59,348 bases of DNA from an uncultured Acidobacteriia bacterium (GCA_903851195.1 CAINNJ010000016.1:1-59348), one strand, 5' to 3'; positions 25,102 through 32,839 are shown, counted from the stretch's first letter. A program made the numbers and translations. The notes: generated by a model from the sequence alone, not told the origin.

Positions 25102-25796
25102 AAAGACATGTCATGGACGACCTGAGTTGCAAAACCGTGCGCGAGTCCTTGTGGAGCTTCACCGCTCACCGATCCGGAGGCGACCGCCAGGACATCGCGT
25201 TGCATTTGAAAGTCTGCCGAGACTGCGAATCGCATTACGGAGAAGTGAAATCTCTGCGTACCGGACTGAAACATCTGCCGGTGCGTCCCGTGCCGGCCCT
25301 GCTCAAAACGCAACTGAGCGTCCTCGCCTCGCGTGAGCGGGTGCGCCGGATCAACCGCCTCAACTTCAGCGTCTGGGCGAAAAATCAGGCGTCCCGCGCC
25401 AAACTGTTCTTCGACAACCTGCTGAAACCGCTGGCGGTGCCCGCCGCGGGCGGCTTACTCGCCTCGTTCCTGTGTTTCGGCGTGATCGTCGACACCCTGC
25501 ATTACGTGCCGGACTGGCAGGACGATATCCCGCTGAACTTTTCTTCGGAAATCGCGATCGATGAGCTTTCCCCGTTTTCGGTGAAGGGCAAGGATCTGAT
25601 GGTGCAACTGACCATCGATTCCCAGGGGAACGTCACGGATTACTCGCTGCCGCATACCAACAACCCGTCGTCGGAAGAGTTGCAGCAGATCGGGAACCTG
25701 GTTCTTTTCAGCACGTTCACTCCGGCGATGCGGCTGGGCCGGCCCATCTCCAGCAAACGCTACATCTACCTGGGACACATCAGCGTCAAGGGCTGA
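25098..25796 (+). CDS. zinc-finger anti-sigma factor with a TonB-like C-terminal domain
   Basis: 232 aa. The N-terminal ZAS motif HLKVCRDC (HxxxCxxC) preceded by DLSCKTVRESLW marks a zinc-binding anti-sigma domain. A membrane helix lies near residues 115-135 (VPAAGGLLASFLCFGVIV). The outer segment DLMVQLTIDSQGNVTDYSLP...LVLFSTFTPAMRLGRPIS resembles a TonB/energy-transducer C-terminal fold. It should hold the upstream sigma factor at the membrane; the periplasmic domain may sense the signal. A second in-frame ATG at 25113 is possible. Confidence 0.8.
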   Translation: MERHVMDDLSCKTVRESLWSFTAHRSGGDRQDIALHLKVCRDCESHYGEVKSLRTGLKHLPVRPVPALLKTQLSVLASRERVRRINRLNFSVWAKNQASRAKLFFDNLLKPLAVPAAGGLLASFLCFGVIVDTLHYVPDWQDDIPLNFSSEIAIDELSPFSVKGKDLMVQLTIDSQGNVTDYSLPHTNNPSSEELQQIGNLVLFSTFTPAMRLGRPISSKRYIYLGHISVKG

Positions 25797-25813
25797 GTAT
25801 CTCTGCGGTAGAC

Positions 25814-25831
25814 GACAATAGTAATATTGTC
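25814..25831. promoter_or_regulatory. perfect inverted repeat covering the ksgA start codon
   Basis: GACAATA-GTAA-TATTGTC: two 7-bp arms around a 4-base loop, the right arm containing the TTG start codon of ksgA (25827-25829). In RNA this forms a small hairpin hiding the start; in DNA it could be an operator. No Shine-Dalgarno is seen upstream. Confidence 0.5.
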
Positions 25832-26759
25832 CCGTCAAAAGCTCGGTCAACATTTTCTTGCCAGTACCAAGGCTCTGCAGCGAATCGTCAAGGCCGCCAG
25901 CACGGGCGGTTCGGGTCTTGCCGTGGAAATCGGCCCGGGCAAGGGCGCGCTGACGCAATACCTGCTCCCGGCTTTCGAACGCGTGATTGCGATTGAACTG
26001 GACCGTGATCTGGTGCAGTTTCTGCGGGACCGCTGGTCGCACGAGCCACGTCTGGAAATCCTGGAACGGAACGCCCTGCAGGTGGATTGGGAGCCTTTCG
26101 GAGCCGGCGTGGTGGTGGGAAATCTGCCGTATTACGTCGCCACGGCGATCATTTCGTCGTTCGTTCAGAAGCCCGGTCTGCTGGGTCCAGGTATTTTTCT
26201 GATCCAGAAGGAAGTCGCCGAACGAATCACCGCGACGCCCGGCCATCGCGAGTACGGCTATTTATCGGTCGAGTGTCAGTTGCTGTGCAAAACGGAGTTG
26301 CTGTTCAGCGTTCCGCCCGGCGCGTTTCAGCCCCCGCCGCAGGTGGATTCCGCGGTCATCCGGCTTACGCCGGTTACGCCGCCCGCCGATTTGGATGTGC
26401 CGTCGTTTCTGCAGTTTGCATCCGCTTGTTTCCGCCAGAAACGGAAGACGCTGCGCAATAATCTGATATCCCGGTACGACCGCGAGGTTCTCGAGCCGTT
26501 CCCGGAAATGGGACAGAGAGCCGAACAGCTCAGCGTCGCGGAGTTCGTGAAGCTTTACCGGGCTTTGGAACCGCGCATCCCGCCGATAGCCGAAAGGGAC
26601 GCCAGTGCCAGTCCCGAAACCAGCAGCAGCCCGGCGCCTGGTTCCGGAACCACCGTCGGCGCATCCGCCGAAGCGCTGTTAACCGGCTCCGGGCTTACCG
26701 GCTCCGGCGAAATGTCCAGTTCGAAGATCGCCAGCGTCGGATCTCCCGCGAAGTTGTAG
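25827..26759 (+). CDS. ksgA: 16S rRNA (adenine(1518)-N6/adenine(1519)-N6)-dimethyltransferase
   Basis: Dimethylates A1518/A1519 in the 16S rRNA 3' hairpin during 30S maturation. Starts at TTG with the family N-terminus SRQKLGQHFL; SAM motif VEIGPGKGALT (33-43), catalytic NLPYY (99-103), and CFRQKRKTLRNNL near the C-terminus. The normal enzyme ends near residue 250; here a Ser/Pro/Gly-rich tail of ~60 residues follows. That tail is read entirely antisense to the 3' end of the PEP-CTERM gene, so the original stop seems lost or displaced. Confidence 0.93.
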   Translation: MSRQKLGQHFLASTKALQRIVKAASTGGSGLAVEIGPGKGALTQYLLPAFERVIAIELDRDLVQFLRDRWSHEPRLEILERNALQVDWEPFGAGVVVGNLPYYVATAIISSFVQKPGLLGPGIFLIQKEVAERITATPGHREYGYLSVECQLLCKTELLFSVPPGAFQPPPQVDSAVIRLTPVTPPADLDVPSFLQFASACFRQKRKTLRNNLISRYDREVLEPFPEMGQRAEQLSVAEFVKLYRALEPRIPPIAERDASASPETSSSPAPGSGTTVGASAEALLTGSGLTGSGEMSSSKIASVGSPAKL

Positions 26760-27022
26760 AAAGTATTCCCCGTAACCAGAAAAGAAGAAGGCGCGGCGCC
26801 CAGGTTATCGGGCGGAGCGAACGGCCCGAAATACAGTGGCGTGAGACTGAACGAGAAGCCCTGCAGCGGAGAACCGGGAAAATTCAGTGCGGCGGCATCG
26901 CTGTTGTAAACCAGCGCGTTGGGCTTGCCGCTTTGGTCGATGGTTGATCCCCATGCCGAAGCCATCGGGAGAACGTTCAGCGCGAACAGCGTCGCAGCCA
27001 GACTGAAAGCCCTTCGTCTCAT
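26555..27022 (-). CDS. secreted PEP-CTERM sorting-signal protein
   Basis: 155 aa. Signal peptide MRRRAFSLAATLFALNVLPMASA; a Gly/Phe/Asn-rich body of beta type (LNFPGSPLQGFSFSLTPLYF); then the C-terminal sorting signal VPEPGAGLLLVSGLALAS followed by a basic tail MRGSKAR. It is a substrate for a conventional PEP-CTERM exosortase, which is not in this window. SPEP also occurs twice in tandem before the true motif. The ATG at 27022 gives a proper signal peptide. Its last ~205 bases overlap the end of ksgA in antisense. Confidence 0.85.
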   Translation of the reverse strand: MRRRAFSLAATLFALNVLPMASAWGSTIDQSGKPNALVYNSDAAALNFPGSPLQGFSFSLTPLYFGPFAPPDNLGAAPSSFLVTGNTFYNFAGDPTLAIFELDISPEPVSPEPVNSASADAPTVVPEPGAGLLLVSGLALASLSAIGGMRGSKAR

Positions 27023-27138
27023 ACCAGGTTGCCCGATCTGGTTCTGGCGGACATCATGGCCGCCATTGTATTGAGGGCAGCGGGTTTTCGCAATACCTCC
27101 ACTTTCAGGCGGAGGTACCTCGTACAATAAAAGACCGA

Positions 27139-28557
27139 ATGCCGCAAACCCTTTCTATCCTGATTCCCCTCTACAACGAAGAAGAGTTCGTAGGTGAACT
27201 CCTCTCGCGGGTAGCGGCCGTTCCTCTGCCTGGCGGTCTGGAACGTGAAATCGTGATCGTGAACGACTGCTCCCGGGACGGGTCGGTGGCGGCGGTCGAG
27301 GCGTTTATCGCGTCCCGTCCCGACCTGGTGGTTCGCCTGATCCATCACGAGAAAAACAGCGGAAAAGGGGCGGCGATCCGAACCGCCATCGCAGCCGCCA
27401 CCGGAGAATTCAGCATCATCCAGGATGCCGATCTGGAGTACGACCCCGCGGAGTATCCGAGAATGCTCATGCCGCTTCTCGACGGCCGCGCGGACGTGGT
27501 CTACGGCTCCCGCTTTCTGGCGGCGGGAGAGCGGCGGATTCTCTACTACTGGCACTCCCTCGCCAACCACGCGCTGACCACGCTGTGCAACGTCGCGTCC
27601 GATCTGAACCTGACCGACATGGAAACCTGCTACAAGGCGTTCCGGTCGTCTCTGGCCAAGTCGATCCCGATTCAGAACGACCGGTTCGGCATCGAACCCG
27701 AACTGACGATCAAGTTTGCCCGCCGCAAAGCCCGCATTTTCGAGGTGCCGATCAGCTACAACGGGCGGACCTACGACGAGGGCAAAAAGATCGGCCTGAA
27801 AGACGCTTTCGAGGCTTTGTTCGTCATCGGCAAAGCGACCATGACCAGCAAGCTGTACACGGACGAGGGTCATCAGGTGCTGGACGCAATGGGCGAGGCG
27901 CCGAAGTTCAATCGCTGGATTGCCGACACCATCGCGCCGTTCGTCGGGAAAAGGATTCTGGAGATCGGGGCGGGCGCGGGCAATATGACGCGGCAGATCT
28001 GTCCGAAGCGCAAACGTTATGTCGCGACGGATCTGGATACCGAGCACCTGGTGCAGTTGCATGCGATGTTTCGGCACCGTCCGGCCGTCGAAGTGGCCAA
28101 GCTCGACGCGACGAAGGCGGAGGACTTTATCCCGTTCGAAGGTCAGGTGGACACGGTGGTCTGTCTGAACGTGCTGGAGCACATTGAGGACGACAAGAAC
28201 ACGCTGAAGCGCATCCGGACATTGCTGGAGCCGGGCGGCCGGCTCATTCTGCTGGTTCCGAACGGGCCCGATGCCTACGGCAGCATCGATAAGGCGATCG
28301 GACATTTCCGCCGCTACACGCAGCCGGGCCTGCGGGCTTTACTGCTCGATTCCGGATTTGAGTTCGAGCAAATGCTGGAATTTAACCGGATTTCGAAGCC
28401 GGCGTGGGTTTTTGCCGGGAAAGTGGTCAAAGCGACGTCCGTTTCGCCCACCAGCATGCGGATTTTCGACCGCATGGTCTGGCTTTCCCGGAAAGTCGAC
28501 CGCAGTTTGCCGTGGGAGCCCACGTCGATCATCGCGATCGCGCGCCGTCCGGCTTAA
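27139..28557 (+). CDS. glycosyltransferase family 2 / SAM methyltransferase fusion
   Basis: 472 aa. Residues ~1-235 are a GT-A fold like dolichyl-phosphate sugar synthases (LSILIPLYNEEEFVGELL; VNDCSRDGS; QDADLEYDP as the metal-binding DxD; YGSRFLAAGERR). Residues ~255-472 are a class I methyltransferase (RILEIGAGAGNMTRQI; VVCLNVLEHIEDDKNTL; GGRLILLVPNGPDAYGS). Cytosolic, probably acting on a lipid-linked or polymer sugar, adding and methylating it. ATG start 12 bases after a stop; divergent from the PEP-CTERM gene. Confidence 0.9.
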   Translation: MPQTLSILIPLYNEEEFVGELLSRVAAVPLPGGLEREIVIVNDCSRDGSVAAVEAFIASRPDLVVRLIHHEKNSGKGAAIRTAIAAATGEFSIIQDADLEYDPAEYPRMLMPLLDGRADVVYGSRFLAAGERRILYYWHSLANHALTTLCNVASDLNLTDMETCYKAFRSSLAKSIPIQNDRFGIEPELTIKFARRKARIFEVPISYNGRTYDEGKKIGLKDAFEALFVIGKATMTSKLYTDEGHQVLDAMGEAPKFNRWIADTIAPFVGKRILEIGAGAGNMTRQICPKRKRYVATDLDTEHLVQLHAMFRHRPAVEVAKLDATKAEDFIPFEGQVDTVVCLNVLEHIEDDKNTLKRIRTLLEPGGRLILLVPNGPDAYGSIDKAIGHFRRYTQPGLRALLLDSGFEFEQMLEFNRISKPAWVFAGKVVKATSVSPTSMRIFDRMVWLSRKVDRSLPWEPTSIIAIARRPA

Positions 28558-28610
28558 GTAATACCGTCGAAACGGAGGCGGCAGCGGGCGGGACATCTTC
28601 TGCCGGTCCC

Positions 28611-28803
28611 ATGCGAATCACCCTGTCCGGCAACCTGCGGGTCAGTAGTGCCGGGGACCCGGCAGCCGCGCGAGCGCCTCGCGTTCTTGCTGTGGCGGGA
28701 ATCGGAGGAGTCCCGGGCGCGCACGAATCTGCGGCGACTCCTGCACCATCTGCGGCGCGCGCTCGCGCCGGGACCATTTCAGCGTGCAATGGCGCGAGGA
28801 GGA
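28611..28803 (+). pseudogene. decayed BTAD/SARP-like transcriptional regulator fragment
   Basis: ATG 28611 opens MRITLSGNLRVSSAGDPAA, the first strand of an OmpR-like winged helix before a BTAD domain. After a missing segment the frame changes and reads RERLAFLLWRESEESRAR then TNLRRLLHHLRRALAPG, a strong match to BTAD regulators. A third frame continues DHFSVQWREEEHAKSC. At least two indels and an internal deletion; the remainder of the protein is absent. Confidence 0.7.
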
Positions 28804-28841
28804 ACACGCGAAATCGTGCGGCTCTGATGCCGGCCTGCCGG

Positions 28842-29122
28842 TCGGGCATGCACCTGTACCCGGTCAATGGGAAGGCGAACCGCGTGGGGGCGGACGAGAC
28901 GGCGTTCGGGCACAGGGATGCCGTGTTCAGTCAGGTGATTGTGGGCGTGGATCCGGATCGTATCTGAACTTCATGATGAAGGACGGGGAAGACCGGATCG
29001 GCGGCAGTTATCGGGGGAATCATGACCGGTTGGCGGCGACTAAAGCGAAGTACGATCCGGAGAATTTTTTCCGGGTAAACCAGAATATTAGGCCGGCGGG
29101 TGGGGAGCGCGCGGCGGCGTAA
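28842..29122 (+). pseudogene. remnant of a berberine-bridge-type FAD-linked oxidase C-terminus
   Basis: One frame gives MHLYPVNGKANRVGADETAF then GHRDAVFSQVIVGVDPD (28848-28964). A second frame continues as YLNFMMKDGEDRIGGSY then KYDPENFFRVNQNI (to 29122). Together these are the last ~90 residues of FAD-binding oxidases of the BBE type, with about 20 residues and the frame lost near 28955-28965. The FAD-binding N-terminus is missing. Confidence 0.75.
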
Positions 29123-29136
29123 GTTCAACACGGACT

Positions 29137-29167
29137 GATTAGCACGTCCGCAGGGGGTGCGCTAATC
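29137..29167. terminator. imperfect stem-loop GATTAGC / GCTAATC
   Basis: Seven-bp arms at 29137-29143 and 29161-29167 around a GC-rich 17-base loop, following the oxidase remnant and containing the stop codon of the small minus-strand frame. No T-run; a terminator role is only possible. Confidence 0.25.
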
Positions 29168-29371
29168 GGTTTCCGCCGGGAGATCCCGATCCAGTTTCAG
29201 TTCCTCGGCAGTGCGCCAAAACTGTACCCTACCCCGAAGCGCGCGGAGTTGGGCATAAGGGTACGCGGCAGCAGTCGGTTCAAGACCGGCCCGTTCCGTT
29301 TCGGTGGTTTCCATCGCGTTCTCCGGCAGTTTGGCCGGAGCTTCGATGGGGATTTTGCGACGGGTACTCAC
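29162..29371 (-). CDS. small hypothetical protein
   Basis: 69 aa, charged (MSTRRKIPIEAPAKLPENAM; WRTAEELKLDRDLPAE). No recognised domain or signal peptide. Kept as possible because it fills the space between the pseudogenes and the HicB gene on the same strand as hicAB, but base composition alone could explain such a frame. Confidence 0.3.
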   Translation of the reverse strand: MSTRRKIPIEAPAKLPENAMETTETERAGLEPTAAAYPYAQLRALRGRVQFWRTAEELKLDRDLPAETD

Positions 29372-29436
29372 GCCCGGAGAATAACACGAATTAAGCGGCT
29401 TCGAAACTGACCGGGCATCGCACCGGAGATACGGAA

Positions 29437-29661
29437 TCAGGCGGCTGAGATGACCTCAATATCCATCGCAACTGTAGACGGCGCGGGAATCGGATCGCCG
29501 AAATCGCGCAGCGCCTGCAGGTGTCCCCCGATCGCTTCGCGGATATTTCGTTCAGTGTCGGCGAGCGTAGCGCCGGTGCTGACGCAGCCCGGCAGATCCG
29601 GCACGTAAGCTGCCCAATTCTCCGGCGCCTTCTCGAATACAACAGCGTATTTGAAACTCAT
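29437..29661 (-). CDS. hicB: HicB-family antitoxin
   Basis: 74 aa. MSFKYAVVFEKAPENWAAYV, then PDLPGCVSTGATLADTERNI and REAIGGHLQALRDFGDPIP, is the degenerate RNase-H-like fold of HicB antitoxins, which bind HicA mRNA interferases. The ATG at 29661 matches the family start. The upstream hicA is frameshifted and its C-terminus is read in the same frame as HicB without a stop. No separate C-terminal DNA-binding domain. Confidence 0.85.
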   Translation of the reverse strand: MSFKYAVVFEKAPENWAAYVPDLPGCVSTGATLADTERNIREAIGGHLQALRDFGDPIPAPSTVAMDIEVISAA

Positions 29662-29854
29662 CCTTGTGTTCTCCAATCCTGCAGCCTTTAGAATGCTTCG
29701 CAGCGTTCCCAATCGGGAGGTCATCAACCGGATGTCCCGGGATGGTAACCACATTCGGTTTTGAGGGATGTTTGGAACGCCGATGGCTGCCCGCTGCTCG
29801 GACATGCTTCCAACCGTCAGCCTCCAGCAATCGCACCACATCCCTGACCCTCAC
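29662..29854 (-). pseudogene. hicA: frameshifted HicA mRNA interferase
   Basis: From GTG 29854: MRVRDVVRLLEADGWKHV then RAAGSHRRSKHPSKP and NVVTIPGHPVDDLPIG, a HicA dsRBD-like toxin with the catalytic His in GSHRR. The family's ending (GTLRSILKAAGL) is present but one base out of frame; the shift lies at a GGG run (CCC on the plus strand, 29708-29710). After the shift the reading frame runs straight into HicB. Either a dead toxin, a sequencing error, or a frameshift-made HicA-HicB fusion. Confidence 0.8.
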
Positions 29855-29931
29855 TGAGTCCAGTTGAATCCCGGTTCGGTTAGCCGGGCATCCGGTGCGG
29901 GCAACCGAAATTTCCAGGCTTCCGCGAGGCG

Positions 29932-30456
29932 CTACGGTTTTGAAACCACTTCAATACACGCCAAAGCAAACGCCGGCAAATCATCCGGTTTCCGCGAAGT
30001 AACCAGATTCCCGTCCACCACCACTTCCGAATCCTCCCAAAGCGCCCCCGCGTTCACGACATCGTCTTTAATGGCGAAAAACGAAGTCGCCCGCTTGCCC
30101 CGCAGGACGCCCGCCGAACAAAGCACCCACGGCCCGTGGCAGATCGCCGCTGTCAACTTCCCCTGTGCCGCCACGTGGCGCACGAAGTCGATCGCAACCG
30201 GATGCCGCCGAATAAAATCCGGGGCGAACCCGCCGGGCGCAATCACGCCGTGAAAATCGTCGGCGCGCGCCACATCGTACGAAATATCCGCCTTGCACGG
30301 GTACCCCAGCTTGCTCTTGTAAACCTCGCCGGCGGTCGCGCCGACGGTCACCACTTCCGCGCCCGCCTCGCGCAGACGGTAGAGCGGATACCAGATCTCC
30401 ATCTCCTGATACAGCTGATCCACGAGCATCGCGATTCGTTTGCCTTTGAGACTCAT
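29932..30456 (-). CDS. DJ-1/PfpI family protein
   Basis: 174 aa, full length for the family. Nucleophile Cys106 in AICHGPW, with the conserved GGFAPD at 75-80 and an N-terminal KGKRIAMLVDQLYQEMEIWY. Members are chaperones, glyoxalase III-like deglycases or weak peptidases; which is not decidable here. The sequence resembles the YhbO/PfpI subgroup implicated in stress resistance. Divergent from the SirB1-like gene across 42 bp. Confidence 0.9.
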   Translation of the reverse strand: MSLKGKRIAMLVDQLYQEMEIWYPLYRLREAGAEVVTVGATAGEVYKSKLGYPCKADISYDVARADDFHGVIAPGGFAPDFIRRHPVAIDFVRHVAAQGKLTAAICHGPWVLCSAGVLRGKRATSFFAIKDDVVNAGALWEDSEVVVDGNLVTSRKPDDLPAFALACIEVVSKP

Positions 30457-30498
30457 GGCTTCAGTCTATGACCTGCGCGCATTTGTTGCAGGCCCGAA

Positions 30499-31335
30499 AT
30501 GTTATTCTGCGGTCGAGTGAACACGGCGGATTCCCAGGCACTTCTCGACCTTCTGGCGCGGCGGCCTTCCGATATCGAACTGGATCACGCCGCTCTGGAA
30601 CTGGCGCGGGTGGAATACCCGGATCTCGACACCGGCCACTACATCCGGGAACTGGATCGCCACGCCTTTGCCATCGCGGACCGGGCCAGCGATCTTTCCG
30701 ATGGCCGGCAGTTCGTCACCGCCGCCAACGAGTATCTGTTCGGTGAACTCGGCCTCGCGGGCAATCAGGACGATTACTACAACGCCGATAACAGCATGCT
30801 CAATCGCGTGCTGGAGACGAAGCTCGGCCTGCCCATCAGCCTTTCCGTGATCTACATGGAAATCGCACGGCGCCTGGCCAAACCGGTATCCGGAATCGGA
30901 CTGCCCGGCCACTTCGTGGTGTATTACGACGACGGCGACTTCTCCACCTACATCGATCCGTACAACGGCGGGAACCTGATCGATATCGCCGGTTGCTGCG
31001 AACTGGCGCAGATCGACGCGCTGGAGCCCGGCATGCTGGAACCGGTCGACCGGCGCTCGGTGGTCATGCGGATGATCAACAATCTCCGCAATGTCTACTT
31101 TTCCCGGCGCGAATCGGCGAAAGCGGAACGGGTCCTGGAACTGCTGATCACGGCGAATCCGCAGAGTCCGGAAGAGCACAAGCAGATGGGCGTGGTCCTG
31201 CTGCAGCAGGAACGCATGGCCGATTCCCTCCAGGCCTTCCAGCGTTATCTGGAACTCTGGCCGAATGCGCCCGACCGCGAACGCGTCAAGGAACAGGTGC
31301 AGAATCTCGGCTTCTGGCTCGCGGCGCGGAACTGA
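30499..31335 (+). CDS. SirB1-type transglutaminase-like protein with TPR tail
   Basis: 278 aa. The centre (YYNADNSMLNRVLETKLGLP; ISLSVIYMEIARRL; GLPGHFVVYY; YIDPYNGG) is the Transglut_core2 domain of the SirB1 family, with the conserved N-x-L-x(2)-V and GLPGHF motifs. The C-terminal part (ESAKAERVLELLITANPQSP; MGVVLLQQERMADSLQAFQR) forms TPR-like helices. Function unknown. ATG 30499 or GTG 30517 may be the start. The DapA-like gene begins 16 bases after its stop. Confidence 0.85.
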   Translation: MLFCGRVNTADSQALLDLLARRPSDIELDHAALELARVEYPDLDTGHYIRELDRHAFAIADRASDLSDGRQFVTAANEYLFGELGLAGNQDDYYNADNSMLNRVLETKLGLPISLSVIYMEIARRLAKPVSGIGLPGHFVVYYDDGDFSTYIDPYNGGNLIDIAGCCELAQIDALEPGMLEPVDRRSVVMRMINNLRNVYFSRRESAKAERVLELLITANPQSPEEHKQMGVVLLQQERMADSLQAFQRYLELWPNAPDRERVKEQVQNLGFWLAARN

Positions 31336-31351
31336 AGAATACGATTGGACG

Positions 31352-32281
31352 ATGGCTCTTTCTTCCGACTCGCTCCGGCTCACCGGCGTTATCCCGATTC
31401 TTGCGACCCCCTTTTACGACGATGAAACTCTCGACCACGCCTCCCTGACCCGCACGATTCAGTTCTTCGCGGCCACCGGGGTGAGCGCGGTGACGCTGCT
31501 GGGCGTACTGGGCGAATCGAACCGCATGACGGATGCCGAGCGTTCGGCGCTGATCCGCACGGCCGTCGCGGCGGCGGGAACGCTGCCCGTGGTGGTGGGC
31601 TGCAGCCATACCGGAACCTCCGCAACGGTGGCTCTGGCGCAGGAAGCGGAGGCGCTCGGCGCCGCGGCCGTGATGATCGCGCCGTCGAAGCAGCCGGTCC
31701 CGAACGACGACGCGATCTTCGCGTACTACCGCCGGGTGGCGGAAAAAGCGAAACTGCCCATCGTGCTGCAGGATCACCCGGCTTCCACCGAGGTCCACAT
31801 GGCGACGCCCCTGATTCTCCGCCTCGTGCGTGAGATCCCGTCCATCGCCTGCATCAAGGCGGAGGCGGTGCCGAGTCCAGGCAAAATCGCCGCGCTGCGG
31901 AAGGGGCTCGACGGCCGGCCGATGCCGATTCTGACCGGCTTGGGCGGATTGTACGGCTTCTTCGATCTGGAGCGGGGTTCGGACGGCTTCAATACCGGAT
32001 TCGCCTTCCCCGAAGTGCTGCTGGCGATCACGGAACGGGCCAGGGCCGGCGACTTCGATTCGGCCTACGCGATCTACCGCCAGTATCTGCCGCTCATGGT
32101 GTTCGAGCAGCAGCCGGGGCTCGCGGTGCGGAAAGAGATTCTGCGCCGTCGCGGCCTGCTGACCAGCCCGCGCGTGCGCCATCCGGGCGGGAATATCGAC
32201 CCCGCGACGGCGGCTCAGGTGGGCAGCCTGCTGGAACGCAGCTTTCCGGGGCAGGACCTGACCATGCCGGTTCGCGTGTAG
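31352..32281 (+). CDS. dihydrodipicolinate synthase family (DapA-like) aldolase
   Basis: 309 aa, (beta/alpha)8 class I aldolase. TGVIPILATPFYDDETLDH begins the fold; GVLGESNRMTDAER matches the GTTGE-type loop but as GVLGE; the Schiff-base Lys is in IACIKAEAVPSP. The strand that normally carries catalytic Tyr (YNxPxRT) reads VLQDHPAS, so it is unlikely to be the lysine-pathway enzyme; sugar-acid or hydroxyproline-type substrates are more plausible. ATG at 31352, 16 bases after the SirB1-like gene. Confidence 0.88.
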   Translation: MALSSDSLRLTGVIPILATPFYDDETLDHASLTRTIQFFAATGVSAVTLLGVLGESNRMTDAERSALIRTAVAAAGTLPVVVGCSHTGTSATVALAQEAEALGAAAVMIAPSKQPVPNDDAIFAYYRRVAEKAKLPIVLQDHPASTEVHMATPLILRLVREIPSIACIKAEAVPSPGKIAALRKGLDGRPMPILTGLGGLYGFFDLERGSDGFNTGFAFPEVLLAITERARAGDFDSAYAIYRQYLPLMVFEQQPGLAVRKEILRRRGLLTSPRVRHPGGNIDPATAAQVGSLLERSFPGQDLTMPVRV

Positions 32282-32318
32282 TCGCTGCTATCCTGAGAGT
32301 TTTGGAGTTCACCTCATT

Positions 32319-32837
32319 TTGAACCGCATCTTACTTGCTTTCCGCGCATTTTTCGCGATTCTGTTCACCGGCGCTCTGCCGGCCGACATCCTGGCGGCGA
32401 TGAACGCCATCCTGAAGTCCGACATTCCGGCCCTGCCGCCGCCCAAACCGGAAGTGAAGCCGGAGGACGGCGCCCTGCAGGTTTTAGGGATGCTGCAGCG
32501 CGACGCGCGCATCCTCGACTTCTTCATGGAAGACATCACGCCCTACTCGGATGACCAGGTGGGCGCGGCGGCGCGGGATATCCACGCCAACACCCGCGAG
32601 ATCCTGATTCGCCACTTCGCGCCGGTCCCGGTGATCGACGCGGTGGAAGGCACGCCGGTGAATTCGGACGGCAACCCGGCGCTGGTGAAATTCATCGGCA
32701 ACGTCCCGGCCACCGGCAAAGCTGTTGGCGGCATGCTGCGGCATCGCGGATGGCGCGCCGGCACGGCGTCGCTGCCCAGGGTCAATACGCGGCAGGATCT
32801 GGCGATTCTGGCGCCAGCCGAGATCGAGGTCGAGTAG
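32319..32837 (+). CDS. DUF2760 protein, Hsp70 partner
   Basis: 172 aa from TTG 32319. N-terminal hydrophobic segment (LLAFRAFFAILFTGALPA), then GALQVLGMLQRDARILDFF and EDITPYSDDQVGAAARDIH, a pattern I associate with DUF2760, which is regularly encoded before a divergent Hsp70. Role unknown; probably a membrane-associated partner of the two following Hsp70 proteins. Hsp70 starts 2 bases after its stop. Confidence 0.75.
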   Translation: MNRILLAFRAFFAILFTGALPADILAAMNAILKSDIPALPPPKPEVKPEDGALQVLGMLQRDARILDFFMEDITPYSDDQVGAAARDIHANTREILIRHFAPVPVIDAVEGTPVNSDGNPALVKFIGNVPATGKAVGGMLRHRGWRAGTASLPRVNTRQDLAILAPAEIEVE

Positions 32838-32839
32838 TC

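Noticed and set aside
29270-29300. Sequence resembling a tRNA T-arm (GGTTCAAGACC)
   Set aside because: No matching acceptor, D or anticodon stems around it.
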